DNA from: Bacteroidales bacterium
Lineage (GTDB): Bacteria > Bacteroidota > Bacteroidia > Bacteroidales > JAADGE01
Assembly (NCBI GenBank): GCA_021108035.1
Contig: JAIORQ010000067.1
Coordinates: 1-33,119, forward strand
Direction: 5' to 3'
Length of the DNA: 33,119 nucleotides
The notes beneath the pieces are model-generated. The model saw nothing but the letters and a program-made list of their open reading frames with translations, ran no database searches and had not been told where the DNA came from. Every line of letters starts with the position of its first letter. Positions within the stretch are counted from its first letter, which is position 1. This document shows, in pieces, positions 16,910-24,908 of this stretch. The position numbers were made by a program, and so were the translations under genes.

Positions 16910-17464
16910 TTAATTAAGTTGAACAGCCGTAAAATTCCATCCTTTACTTTTTTTATATTTTTTACCGATAAAGAAAATGGATGCTCCTATAGTTGTTGAT
17001 GTAATACCAACGGCATCTATAATAACACCAAAAGCTGTTAATATTATTACTTTTGCCAAAGTAGCTGCAATATCCAGGCCCTCAGTATCTTGAGCTTCAA
17101 TAATAAGAAAAGTTCCTAAAGCAGTAATTAATAACCCGGAAGTTCCAATAACCGCACCTGTAATTTGAGTGGCTTTAAATTTTATACCTATTTTCTCAAT
17201 TTTCTCAATTTCTAATTCTTGGCCGTCAACAAAAATAGTTTCATTAGTGATGCTGTCTAAATACCCTGTGTATTTTTCTCCTTCATACCATATTCTTACT
17301 CTTTTCCCGATTTTTACTTTTTTTATTTTATCATCTTTTTGCATTTCTAATACAACTTTATCATAAGTATCTGTTTGAGCAACAAGTTGTTTACCTGAAA
17401 ATGAAATAAAAAATAATGTGATAAGAAAAAATGATGTAACTTTAATTAATGATAATTTTTTCAT
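16910..17464 (-). CDS. membrane protein of unknown function with signal peptide and C-terminal helices
   Basis: This 184-residue protein has an N-terminal signal peptide (hydrophobic residues about 10-24, ending KQLVAQ). A small beta-rich domain follows (about 33-92; KVKIGKRVRIWYEGEKYTGY, then ITNETIFVDGQEL), which reads like an SH3-type or PilZ-like barrel with a conserved-looking IWYEG turn. Two or three hydrophobic helices follow (about 98-122 and 130-170, including GAVIGTSGLLITALGTFLII), then a basic KKYKKSKGW end. I recognise no named family. The architecture (exported small domain plus C-terminal helices) occurs widely in Bacteroidetes. It has its own promoter-like box and terminator, so it is probably monocistronic. 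Confidence 0.75.
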   Translation of the reverse strand: MKKLSLIKVTSFFLITLFFISFSGKQLVAQTDTYDKVVLEMQKDDKIKKVKIGKRVRIWYEGEKYTGYLDSITNETIFVDGQELEIEKIEKIGIKFKATQITGAVIGTSGLLITALGTFLIIEAQDTEGLDIAATLAKVIILTAFGVIIDAVGITSTTIGASIFFIGKKYKKSKGWNFTAVQLN

Positions 17465-17534
17465 AATTTTAGAATTTATAGTTTTTAATTGTTAAATATA
17501 TATATATTTCTTTAAAATGAAATAATATTTTGGT

Positions 17535-17542
17535 CAAATATA
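17535..17542 (-). promoter_or_regulatory. -7 box (TATATTTG)
   Basis: A TAnnTTTG match on the minus strand lies about 70 bases upstream of the 17464 ATG. No TTG is seen at the right distance. Confidence 0.35.
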
Positions 17543-17577
17543 ATTATTTTACAATGAATTTAGTGGAATAATTATTG

Positions 17578-17617
17578 AATGCTACAATGATTAAATGCTT
17601 TAATGCTATAATAAAAA
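17578..17617. repeat. 8-base micro-array, left arm of an inverted pair
   Basis: Octamers in strict register: aatgctac, aatgatta, aatgcttt, aatgctat, aataaaaa. An array of the same units in the opposite orientation lies at 17753-17784. Confidence 0.75.
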
Positions 17618-17752
17618 AGACATAATTAAATAATAATATCTAAATATTTATACTTTAAACCATGAGACTACTCCGAAAAGTCATATTTTGCAAAATTAGT
17701 TGCTTTGCACCTTTTTGAAGTAGACTCAACTATTATGTGATATTTAATTATT
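17618..17752. other. 135-base noncoding core between inverted octamer arrays
   Basis: No open frame is supportable. The centre contains gagactact and an imperfect inverted match agtagactc about 60 bases apart, so the core could fold into a loose hairpin. With the flanking inverted arrays it resembles a small nonautonomous element. The rest of the gene-free stretch 17465-17979 shows only AT-rich sequence. Confidence 0.4.
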
Positions 17753-17784
17753 TAAGCATTGTAGCATTATAGCATTTAATCATT
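17753..17784. repeat. 8-base micro-array, right arm of an inverted pair
   Basis: Octamers in register: taagcatt, gtagcatt, atagcatt, taatcatt. These are the reverse complement of the aatgctta/aatgctac/aatgctat/aatgatta type seen at 17578. Confidence 0.75.
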
Positions 17785-17979
17785 TTCAACCAGCCATATA
17801 ATTATATTTATAAAAACCAACTCCGTTAAAATAATGGTAGTACCAATAAAATTATTAGAGGATAATTGAATTTAATAATCTGTCAATAATTTTTTTAAAA
17901 TATTCTTTTCTGTTAATTTTTCTTATAAATTATTAATTTAGCAAGATTATTGTATGAAATTCAAAATAAAGGTTTAAAT

Positions 17980-18741
17980 ATGAACAGAGTAATATCAATA
18001 AGTAATCATAAAGGCGGAGTAGGGAAGACAACAAGCGTTGTTAATATTGGTGCCGGACTTGCAATTCAAGGACGTAAAGTATTACTTATAGATCTTGACC
18101 CTCAAGCTAATTTAACGATCAGTTTCGGTATTCCGGAATCAGAAAATAGTATTTTTAATGCTTTTACAAACGGAAAAGAATTGGAACCTGTAAATATTAA
18201 AGAGAATATTGATGTTATTCCGTCTTCATCTGATCTTGCTGCTGTAGAAATTAAGATGAACCCGGAAACTTTTCAAAATAACAGTGTTTCTGAACTTATT
18301 GATCCATACAGAAGTAAGTATGATTACATTATTATTGATTGTCCGCCTTCATTAGGTTTATTGACTTTAAATGCTTTTGCTGCTTCTGATGAAGTGATTA
18401 TTCCAATTCAACCTCACTTTTTGGCTGTAAAAGGGCTGGCAAAAATTATTGAAGTTGTTAATAAAATTAAATCAACTGTAAACAGAAAAGTTGAGATAAG
18501 CGGTGTATTTGTTACCATGTTTGATAAAAGAAGGATTCTTCATAAAGATGTATTAGATACTGTTATTATGTATTTTGATGATCGTGTATTTAAAACAAAA
18601 GTTCGTTCAAATATTGCATTGGCGGAAGCTCCTGTTTTAGGGAAAGATATATTTGAATATGACCAAAGCAGTAACGGTGCTTTTGATTACGGAAGAATAG
18701 TATTAGAAGTAATTGATATGGAAGCTGAATTCGGAAAATAA
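17980..18741 (+). CDS. parA: ParA-family (Soj-like) ATPase, orphan
   Basis: I take the ATG at 17980 (253 residues), preceded by aaagg at a suitable distance; a TTG at 17950 would add ten residues with no family support. It has the deviant Walker A KGGVGKTT (residues 11-18), LLIDLDPQANLT (Walker A' Asp) and IIIDCPPSLG (Walker B), and ends with VLGKDIFEYDQSSNGAFDYG, typical of chromosomal ParA/Soj. It should be a nucleoid-binding, dimerising ATPase that positions chromosome origins or other cargo. No parB lies next to it; a 92-residue coiled protein of unknown family follows after 226 bases. The length and motifs match Soj-type proteins without an N-terminal DNA-binding domain. Confidence 0.94.
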   Translation: MNRVISISNHKGGVGKTTSVVNIGAGLAIQGRKVLLIDLDPQANLTISFGIPESENSIFNAFTNGKELEPVNIKENIDVIPSSSDLAAVEIKMNPETFQNNSVSELIDPYRSKYDYIIIDCPPSLGLLTLNAFAASDEVIIPIQPHFLAVKGLAKIIEVVNKIKSTVNRKVEISGVFVTMFDKRRILHKDVLDTVIMYFDDRVFKTKVRSNIALAEAPVLGKDIFEYDQSSNGAFDYGRIVLEVIDMEAEFGK

Positions 18742-18866
18742 ATAATAGTAGTTTACTCTGAATGCGGAAATAGTGTTTTTAATTGAAATTTATAATTTAT
18801 ATTATAAAACGAGTACTTTTAATAAAAGCCAATAAATATAATTACAATATCCATTTTTTTTTTATT

Positions 18867-18898
18867 TTAGCATTTAATCATTGAAGCATTTTATTATT
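18867..18898. repeat. 8-base micro-array (ttagcatt/taatcatt/gaagcatt/ttattatt)
   Basis: Four octamers in register lie between the ParA gene and the next small gene. The unit pair ttagcatt and taatcatt recurs at 29309-29332 in the opposite order. Confidence 0.7.
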
Positions 18899-18967
18899 AA
18901 AGTTGAGTATAAATAAGCAGATAACTGATATTTTAATTTTTATTGAATAGCATAGACTCTGACAGAT

Positions 18968-19246
18968 ATGGCAAAAAAAAGTTTCATAGGAGGATTAGAT
19001 AATTTATTAGCTTCGGCAGGATTAAAGAAAAAGATTGATGTCAAAGAAGATATTACTAAAGAAATAAAGGAAACTGAAGACCTTTCAGATGATGAAAAAC
19101 ATTGGTTGCTGATAAAACTTGACAATTTAAAGGAAGAACTTAAATTATGGAGATCAGGGAAAATATCTATTGATAAATTTCACGAATCATTAAAAGAACA
19201 AGGCTTAAAATATAATTCAGAAACTAATGAATTTCAGGAAATATAA
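18968..19246 (+). CDS. small charged protein of unknown function downstream of ParA
   Basis: This 92-residue soluble protein starts at an ATG. It opens with AKKSFIGGLDNLLASAGLKK, a short basic amphipathic segment, followed by a highly charged helical stretch (KEDITKEIKETEDLSDDEKH) and a second helix pair with WLLIKLDNLKEELKLWRSGK. I recognise no family. The N-terminal basic helix recalls the short peptides with which ParA partners stimulate their ATPase, so a ParA-linked adaptor is conceivable, but this is inference from position and composition. The 226-base gap with an octamer array suggests separate transcription. Codon use looks like that of its neighbours. Confidence 0.75.
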   Translation: MAKKSFIGGLDNLLASAGLKKKIDVKEDITKEIKETEDLSDDEKHWLLIKLDNLKEELKLWRSGKISIDKFHESLKEQGLKYNSETNEFQEI

Positions 19247-19398
19247 TTACTCATGTTTTGCACATTCTAACGGTCTGATTTTGAGACGTTAATACTTTTG
19301 AAAATATGTCAAGTCAGAAATTAATATGCAGAATAACAATGTAATACGCTGAAAGTTCCAATTTTAATATGTATTTATTTTTATGTAGGTATGAAAAA

Positions 19399-19580
19399 GT
19401 CGCATAGCGACGGACTCTTTGTAACACGGCACGGGAGTGCCGTGAATATTGCAGAAATTGTTCAAAGTTCCGTAGGAACGTACTAAAACCGGTTTAAGAT
19501 CGTTCCTACGGAACTTATTCAAATTCAACTTACTGCACGGCACTCCCGTGCCGTGTTACAAAGAGTACAATCCTACGGAT
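19399..19580. repeat. nested REP-type hairpin element, cluster 1
   Basis: A symmetric element of stacked hairpins. Outermost left is gtcgcatagcgac (19399-19411). The 30-base arms 19415-19444 and 19536-19565 are perfect reverse complements of each other, and each is itself a hairpin (cacggcac-4-gtgccgtg). Inside lie 16-base arms 19465-19480 and 19501-19516, also perfect complements, each a gttcc-gta-ggaac type palindrome. The 20-base centre contains aaaccggttt. On the right is atcctacggat (19570-19580). Such clusters are the substrates of REP-associated tyrosine transposases (TnpA-REP), of which none is in the window. Nothing else is seen in 19247-19585. Confidence 0.9.
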
Positions 19581-19585
19581 TTTTT

Positions 19586-19837
19586 ATGCTGAAAAAAGAA
19601 GAGATATTACAATTTCTGTCTGCTAATAAAGAATTATTCAGGAAGAAATATAATATAATAAAATTTGGTATTTTTGGTTCTTTTGCTCGTGATGAGCAAA
19701 CTGAAAGTAGTGATATTGATTTAATAATTGAAATGGAGTTGGACACACCTGAAATATTTGAAAAAAAACAAGAAATTAGAAAAATATTAAAGAAAAAAAA
19801 TATTTGCAAAAGTCCCATAGGGACGAACAACTTGTAA
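19586..19837 (+). pseudogene. MNT-type nucleotidyltransferase domain protein, truncated by REP sequence
   Basis: From the ATG at 19586 (83 residues) the protein shows the minimal nucleotidyltransferase core: IIKFGIFGSFARDEQTESSD, then IDLIIEM, i.e. the GSFARxE...SDIDLI signature with both catalytic Asp residues. Complete MNT proteins, which pair with HEPN toxins or adenylylate partners, need about 15-30 further residues with a third acidic strand. Here the reading frame enters a REP hairpin at about 19812, so the last residues (KSPIGTNNL) are repeat-derived and the third acidic residue is lost. No HEPN gene is adjacent. I read it as a broken remnant caught between two REP clusters. The start is only 6 bases from the upstream repeat, so the 5' context is foreign too. 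Confidence 0.75.
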
Positions 19838-20028
19838 CACGGCACATGTGCCAAATATACTTTGGCAGCTGTGCCGTGATTGACAGACAACTAAATATTA
19901 GTTCCGTAGGAACGAACTAAAACAATAATAGAATATGAGACCGTCCCTATGGGACTTATGCACTTGCATTTATCTATTCACGGCACTTCCGTGCCGTGTT
20001 ACACATAGTGGTAATTGCTATCGCAATT
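19812..20028. repeat. nested REP-type hairpin element, cluster 2
   Basis: A second cluster with the same vocabulary: gtcccatagggac (19812-19824); cacggcac...gtgccgtg (19838-19878) enclosing tgccaaa-tatac-tttggca; gttccgtaggaac (19901-19913); gtccctatgggac (19943-19955); cacggcac-ttcc-gtgccgtg (19979-19998); and aattgc-tatc-gcaatt (20013-20028). The order mirrors cluster 1, with outer palindromes whose stems differ by paired changes. Apart from this, 19838-20152 holds nothing I can support. Confidence 0.88.
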
Positions 20029-20152
20029 AATCTACGGCATTAATACATAATGTAAGGTAAAAGCAAGTACAAGCACTGATATTAACAAAATTGTTATAAA
20101 ATGTGCATTTAGATAAAAATTTGTAAATAGTTTAAAATCAGCAATAAAAGTT

Positions 20153-22555
20153 TTGTTTGTCACAAGAAAATATAAATATTGTCTGATTTCGATAAAAAAG
20201 AAAATATATCTCATTTTAATTATCATTCTGATAATTATTTATTGGCTGATTTTGCCTTCTCAACTGTTTAATAATCCGTATTGTACTGTAATTAAGGATT
20301 ATAATGGAGAACTTCTCGGCGCACATATTGCTGAAGACGGTCAATACAGATTTCCGGAAACCGAAAATGTTCCTGGAAAATTTAAAGAAGCGATTATTAC
20401 ATTTGAAGATAAACGTTTCAAATATCATTGGGGTATTGATATAATTAGTCTGTGCAGAGCAATAAAGCAAAACTTATCAGCAGGAAAAGTTGTTAGCGGC
20501 GGCAGCACTATACCAATGCAAGTTATTCGACTTTCCCGTAAAGGAAAAAAAAGAACAGTGTGGGAGAAGATTATTGAAATAATTCTCGCAACTCGTTTAG
20601 AATTTTCATATTCTAAAACTGAAATATTGCAAATGTATGCTTCACATGCTCCTTTCGGAGGTAATGTAGTGGGGATTGATGCTGCCTCTTGGAGATATTT
20701 CGGAATAAGTGCTGATAAGTTGTCTTGGGCACAAGCAGCAACTCTTGCCGTTTTGCCTAACAGCCCGGCTCTAATTCATCCCGGAAGAAACAGAGATGCA
20801 CTTATAAGTAAAAGAAACAGATTGCTTAAAAAATTAAATGAAAGAGATATTATTGATGATGAAACATATGAACTTTCAATTGAAGAAGATGTTCCGATTG
20901 TAACAAAAGCATTTCCTGATTTGGCATATCATCTTTTAATGAGAGTTAAAAAAGAAAAAAACAGTATTGTAAATACAACTTTACATTCGGATGTTCAATC
21001 TCATGTGAACCGAATAGTAGAAAAGCATCATAAGAAATTGTCCGGTAATAAAATTAATAACCTTGCAGTATTGGTTTTAGAAGTTGAGACCGGAAATGTA
21101 ATATCATATGTCGGTAATATTAATGACTTTTCTGATAAAGCTAACAGTAATTCGGTTGATTTGATAATGTCTGAAAGAAGTACCGGCAGCATATTGAAAC
21201 CTTTTTTATATGCATCAATGTTGACTGACGGAGAGATATTGCCGAATACTTTGGTTTATGATATTCCTACACGAATCGGAGGATATACACCGAGAAATTA
21301 CAGCAGAGGTTACAGCGGAGCAGTTCCTGCACATGAAGCTTTGGCAAGGTCGCTTAACATTCCTGCCGTTAGAATGTTAAGAGCATACGGACTTGAAAAA
21401 CTATATCATAAATTAGAAGATGTCGGGATGAATACACTTCATAATCATGCAAATCATTATGGTTTGTCATTAATACTTGGTGGTTGCGAAGGAACATTGT
21501 GGGAGATTTGCGGTATTTATGCATCTATGGCAAGAACATTGAATAATTATGAAGAATACGGTTATCAATATGATAAAGGTGATTTTCATCCTCCGGTATA
21601 TTATAATATTGATAAAGCGGAAAAAAATAAATTGTCTGATTGGGCACATTTTGAGAACAGCTCTTATTTTTCTGCATCTTCAATATACTTAACTTTTGAA
21701 GCTATGCTGGATGTCGAAAGGCCTGATGATTTATCAAATTGGGAAATGTTTCAATCTTCAGAACGAATTGCATGGAAAACAGGAACAAGTTTCGGTTTCA
21801 GAGATGCATGGGCAATTGGTGTAACAACAAAGTATGTAGTTGGTGTATGGGCAGGTAATGCCGACGGTGAAGGTCGCCCGGGTTTGGTTGGTATTAAAGC
21901 AGCAGCACCCGTTTTATTTGATGTATTTGATATTTTGCCTGATGCTCAAAATTGGTTTAAATTTCCCGAAACTGATATGGTTAAAGCAGATATTTGCAAG
22001 AAAAGCGGACATCTCGCAAGTATTATTTGTGATGATACAGAAGAAGTATTTATACCGTCTTCAGGAATTCGAACTTCTCCTTGTCCTTATCATAAAATTG
22101 TACATTTAGATATGAATGAGCAATTTCAAGTAGATGCCGGTTGCGAGAATATTGAAGACATTATAACAAAAGCATGGTTTGTGTTGCCGCCGGCTGTTGA
22201 GAACTATTATAAATCTTTTAATGCATCATATAAATTTTTACCGCCGTTCAGAAATGATTGTAAGGGTTCTGCAGACCGATCGGAAAAAAATATGGAACTG
22301 ATTTATCCTTTTCATAATACTAAAATCTATGTTCCTGTTGAGTTATCCGGAAAACTCGGTAAAACTGTATTTGAAGCAGCTCACAGAAATAAAAATGCAA
22401 TTGTTTTTTGGTATGTTGATGATGATTTAGTCGGACAAACAAAAGGCATTCATCAAATAGAATTAAGCCCGCCCGAAGGAGAACATGTTTTGACTTTGAT
22501 TGATGAGAACGGGGAAAAACTTGTAAAGAAATTTGAGATTTTGGGTAGAAAATAA
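20153..22555 (+). CDS. pbpC: penicillin-binding protein 1C (bifunctional transglycosylase/transpeptidase)
   Basis: This roughly 800-residue inner-membrane peptidoglycan synthase has a TM anchor (residues about 17-36). A GT51 transglycosylase domain follows (FEDKRFKYHWGID with catalytic Glu, then VSGGSTIPMQVIRL). The transpeptidase domain carries SxxK in RSTGSILKPF, SxN in RSLNIPAVR and WKTGTSFG. The C-terminal 90 residues form the BiPBP_C domain typical of PBP1C (LIYPFHNTKIYVPVELSGK, ending KKFEILGRK). The alpha-2-macroglobulin gene that often accompanies pbpC is not in the window. No in-frame ATG exists before the TM segment; the frame is open from 20117, and TTG at 20153 is the only conventional start I see, without a good RBS. 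The N-terminus is therefore uncertain, and REP cluster 2 ends only 124 bases upstream. Confidence 0.93.
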   Translation: MFVTRKYKYCLISIKKKIYLILIIILIIIYWLILPSQLFNNPYCTVIKDYNGELLGAHIAEDGQYRFPETENVPGKFKEAIITFEDKRFKYHWGIDIISLCRAIKQNLSAGKVVSGGSTIPMQVIRLSRKGKKRTVWEKIIEIILATRLEFSYSKTEILQMYASHAPFGGNVVGIDAASWRYFGISADKLSWAQAATLAVLPNSPALIHPGRNRDALISKRNRLLKKLNERDIIDDETYELSIEEDVPIVTKAFPDLAYHLLMRVKKEKNSIVNTTLHSDVQSHVNRIVEKHHKKLSGNKINNLAVLVLEVETGNVISYVGNINDFSDKANSNSVDLIMSERSTGSILKPFLYASMLTDGEILPNTLVYDIPTRIGGYTPRNYSRGYSGAVPAHEALARSLNIPAVRMLRAYGLEKLYHKLEDVGMNTLHNHANHYGLSLILGGCEGTLWEICGIYASMARTLNNYEEYGYQYDKGDFHPPVYYNIDKAEKNKLSDWAHFENSSYFSASSIYLTFEAMLDVERPDDLSNWEMFQSSERIAWKTGTSFGFRDAWAIGVTTKYVVGVWAGNADGEGRPGLVGIKAAAPVLFDVFDILPDAQNWFKFPETDMVKADICKKSGHLASIICDDTEEVFIPSSGIRTSPCPYHKIVHLDMNEQFQVDAGCENIEDIITKAWFVLPPAVENYYKSFNASYKFLPPFRNDCKGSADRSEKNMELIYPFHNTKIYVPVELSGKLGKTVFEAAHRNKNAIVFWYVDDDLVGQTKGIHQIELSPPEGEHVLTLIDENGEKLVKKFEILGRK

Positions 22556-22567
22556 AAAAACCTTTGG

Positions 22568-22593
22568 ATATTATTATGAAAAATAATATTTTT
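22568..22593 (+). terminator. AT-rich hairpin after pbpC, weak terminator
   Basis: Arms atattatt (22568-22575) and aataatat (22582-22589) pair over a 6-base loop and run into five T residues, 12 bases past the stop codon. The stem has no G or C, so efficiency is doubtful. Confidence 0.4.
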
Positions 22594-22763
22594 GGTGCAA
22601 ACAGCAGAAGCAATTTAAAATAACAAAAATCAATATACACATAGTTGATATTAACTACATTGTTGTATTTGATGCATTGTTGTGTTTAGGTAATAGAACA
22701 TTTGAGTTGTTTTAAATAACGTTCTGCAGCATGTAAAGAAATGAAATAGCAAAGAAAGAAAAA

Positions 22764-24332
22764 ATGTTAAATGAGATAATAAAATACTATACAAAAGCGA
22801 AAAGGACAGCATTATTAGCCCAAGATAACCTAACGAATAAATGGTTTCACATCTTTTCTGTAATTGAATTATTGCCTTCTGAAATTCAGGACTATAATAT
22901 TCCTACAACGGATTGGTTTGAGAATAAAATTATAGGTTCAAAAATTTCATCAAAAAATATGAGTTATAATTATTACCTAATTGTAAATGATTTAACATCA
23001 GACGAAGCAATAAAGCTATTTAATTCACCTAATACAAATAACAGTATTGATGGAAAAATAAACAACTATTTTAATACAGATTTTCGTAAAGAACCTAATA
23101 GTGATTATCCATTATTACTTCCTTCAAACATGTATTCAGAAGATGGTTTGGCTACTGTTTTACCAAAAAGAAATTGCGAGTTATATGTTTGGACACAAAT
23201 TGATTTCAATCGTATTGTTGAAAACCAATTCAAATCAGACATTATCACAAGAGAGATGAGAGCCATGAGCCAATTAACAAATGATTGGCTTGGATTTGAC
23301 ATCTGGTCAAAATTTGAACATGTTGGGAATATTTATCTTGTTGCACCTAATCCTTATTTCAGAAAATTTAAAATTTCGTTATCAACAAATCCAACGGGTA
23401 TATTCTATGATTTTAAATTACGCAAGAATACAAGAAAGGAAAAGTTCACAATTAGAATTATTGATAAACATGGAGATGCAATTGCATTAGATAAAGAATT
23501 TGAAATAAAGGAAAATATTGGACTATTAGAATTGCCACATGAACCACATTTAATAGAAATACGGGTGTATAATAAAAACAAAAACCTTATAGCTTTACAT
23601 CCTCCTTCAACTTTTATAAAGTCTATTCATCTCGACATGTTGATGAAACAGGCTGATTTTCATGTAAAAGTAAATGATGATAAGGAGTTTGTAGTTGAAA
23701 AATTCTCTAAACCACAAAAGTCTATTGTTGGGAATAAGGAAACTAATTTCAATGCTGAATACTATTTTAAACGTGCAGAAGAAGAGCGAAAATATATTTC
23801 GTATAAAAAAAATAAAGAATTTGTCTTCTTTCCAGGAGCAAAAACAGATGAAGAAAGTACTAAACTAAAAAAGCAGGCAAAAGACTTAATTCGAGAAATA
23901 ATAAATAACTCAAAAGAAACGTGTTATATCTGCGACCCATTTTTTAAGGTAAAAGACTTAATTGATTATGCTTTCTATATTAAAAATTCTGGTGTAAAAT
24001 TAAAAATTCTTAATTGCAAAGAACAAGTAAAGAAAGAAGATGCAAAACAGCTACATGATGCAATTAATGAATATAATTCAAAACCATTTCAAAAAATAGA
24101 ATTACGACTTTTAAGGGGAGACTGTGTGTTACATGACAGATTTATTATTTCCGATTTGAATGTTTGGTATTTAGGGACTTCATTAAACGAGTTTGGAAAA
24201 AGAGCTACGACTATTGCAAAAGTTCCAAAGTCATCAGACACACAAATTATTAAGGAAATTGAAAAATGGTTTCTTAACAATAAATATTCAGTTTCTATTG
24301 AAGATTATATTAGTATTTTAAAAGATGAGTAA
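22764..24332 (+). CDS. large protein with C-terminal phospholipase-D-like half-site (HDR type); first gene of PLD cassette
   Basis: This is a 522-residue cytoplasmic protein. The N-terminal 330 residues are mixed alpha/beta (FHIFSVIELLPSEIQDYN, then ELYVWTQIDFNRIV, then WLGFDIWSKFEHVGNIYLVA) and recall the VPA1262-family N-terminal domain, which I cannot confirm without a search. A linker follows (about 320-345). The C-terminal 150 residues look PLD-like: a strand ending CDPFF (390-394), then LHDRFIISD with His457, Asp458 and Arg459, and YLGTSLNEFG with Gly471 and Ser473. Arg replaces the usual Lys of HxK, and only one such motif is present, so a second half-site must come from a partner. The next gene begins inside its stop region (8-base overlap). 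G+C is lower than in neighbouring housekeeping genes. Confidence 0.72.
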   Translation: MLNEIIKYYTKAKRTALLAQDNLTNKWFHIFSVIELLPSEIQDYNIPTTDWFENKIIGSKISSKNMSYNYYLIVNDLTSDEAIKLFNSPNTNNSIDGKINNYFNTDFRKEPNSDYPLLLPSNMYSEDGLATVLPKRNCELYVWTQIDFNRIVENQFKSDIITREMRAMSQLTNDWLGFDIWSKFEHVGNIYLVAPNPYFRKFKISLSTNPTGIFYDFKLRKNTRKEKFTIRIIDKHGDAIALDKEFEIKENIGLLELPHEPHLIEIRVYNKNKNLIALHPPSTFIKSIHLDMLMKQADFHVKVNDDKEFVVEKFSKPQKSIVGNKETNFNAEYYFKRAEEERKYISYKKNKEFVFFPGAKTDEESTKLKKQAKDLIREIINNSKETCYICDPFFKVKDLIDYAFYIKNSGVKLKILNCKEQVKKEDAKQLHDAINEYNSKPFQKIELRLLRGDCVLHDRFIISDLNVWYLGTSLNEFGKRATTIAKVPKSSDTQIIKEIEKWFLNNKYSVSIEDYISILKDE

Positions 24333-24897
24333 CATTTTTCCAACAGATACAGTTAATTCTTCATTAAGAATGCATAATAAAGGTAATTATTGGTTCTTTT
24401 ATAGGGAAACATTTCCTCATGATTTCCCTTTGATGTATAACGAATTAATTAAGAATGCGTCTAATTATATAGAAATATTTGACCCTTATTTTAATTTATC
24501 TGTAAATGACCAAGATGTCTTTAATGATATTCAGGATGATTTAACCATAAAATTATTAACTCTTAAAGGACTAACAGGAAGTACTTATTTACCTGATGTT
24601 TTAGATGCTATGAAGATAAAAATATCTTCTTCAAAGGATGTGAGATTTGGGATGAGAGTTATCAATAAAGGTGATATGAATGAAAAGGAAAAATACTCTT
24701 TTCACGATAGGTTTTTGATAATTGACCAAACAAATGTTTACCTAATTGGCAGTTCAATTGGACACCATTTAAGTCCTAAACAATCAACAGGAATTTATAA
24801 AGTTGATAATACCGATACAAAAGAATTCATAAAAGAAATATTTGATGAATATTGGAAAAAAGCAATGAATAACGAAATACCAATACAGTTTTTATAA
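24325..24897 (+). CDS. stand-alone phospholipase-D-like half-site protein (HDR type)
   Basis: This 190-residue soluble protein is nearly all PLD-like domain. It shows IEIFDPYF (Asp53-Pro54), then a helix/strand region, then SFHDRFLIID (His127, Asp128, Arg129), and VYLIGSSIGHHLSPK with the Gly-Ser pair. The order, the DP[FY]F strand, the HDRF[IL]I motif and the following GSS/GTS turn match the C-terminus of the previous protein. The two are therefore paralogous half-sites. PLD enzymes need two HxK-type motifs, usually from two halves or a dimer, so a heteromeric nuclease or phosphodiesterase is a natural reading. The start overlaps the preceding gene by 8 bases, and the next gene begins 11 bases after its stop. 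Confidence 0.78.
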   Translation: MSNIFPTDTVNSSLRMHNKGNYWFFYRETFPHDFPLMYNELIKNASNYIEIFDPYFNLSVNDQDVFNDIQDDLTIKLLTLKGLTGSTYLPDVLDAMKIKISSSKDVRFGMRVINKGDMNEKEKYSFHDRFLIIDQTNVYLIGSSIGHHLSPKQSTGIYKVDNTDTKEFIKEIFDEYWKKAMNNEIPIQFL

Positions 24898-24908
24898 AAA
24901 GAGAAGGC

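Noticed and set aside
17950-17979. Upstream TTG start for the ParA gene
   Set aside because: It adds ten residues before MNRVISISNHKGG without family support; the ATG at 17980 has an aaagg at good spacing.
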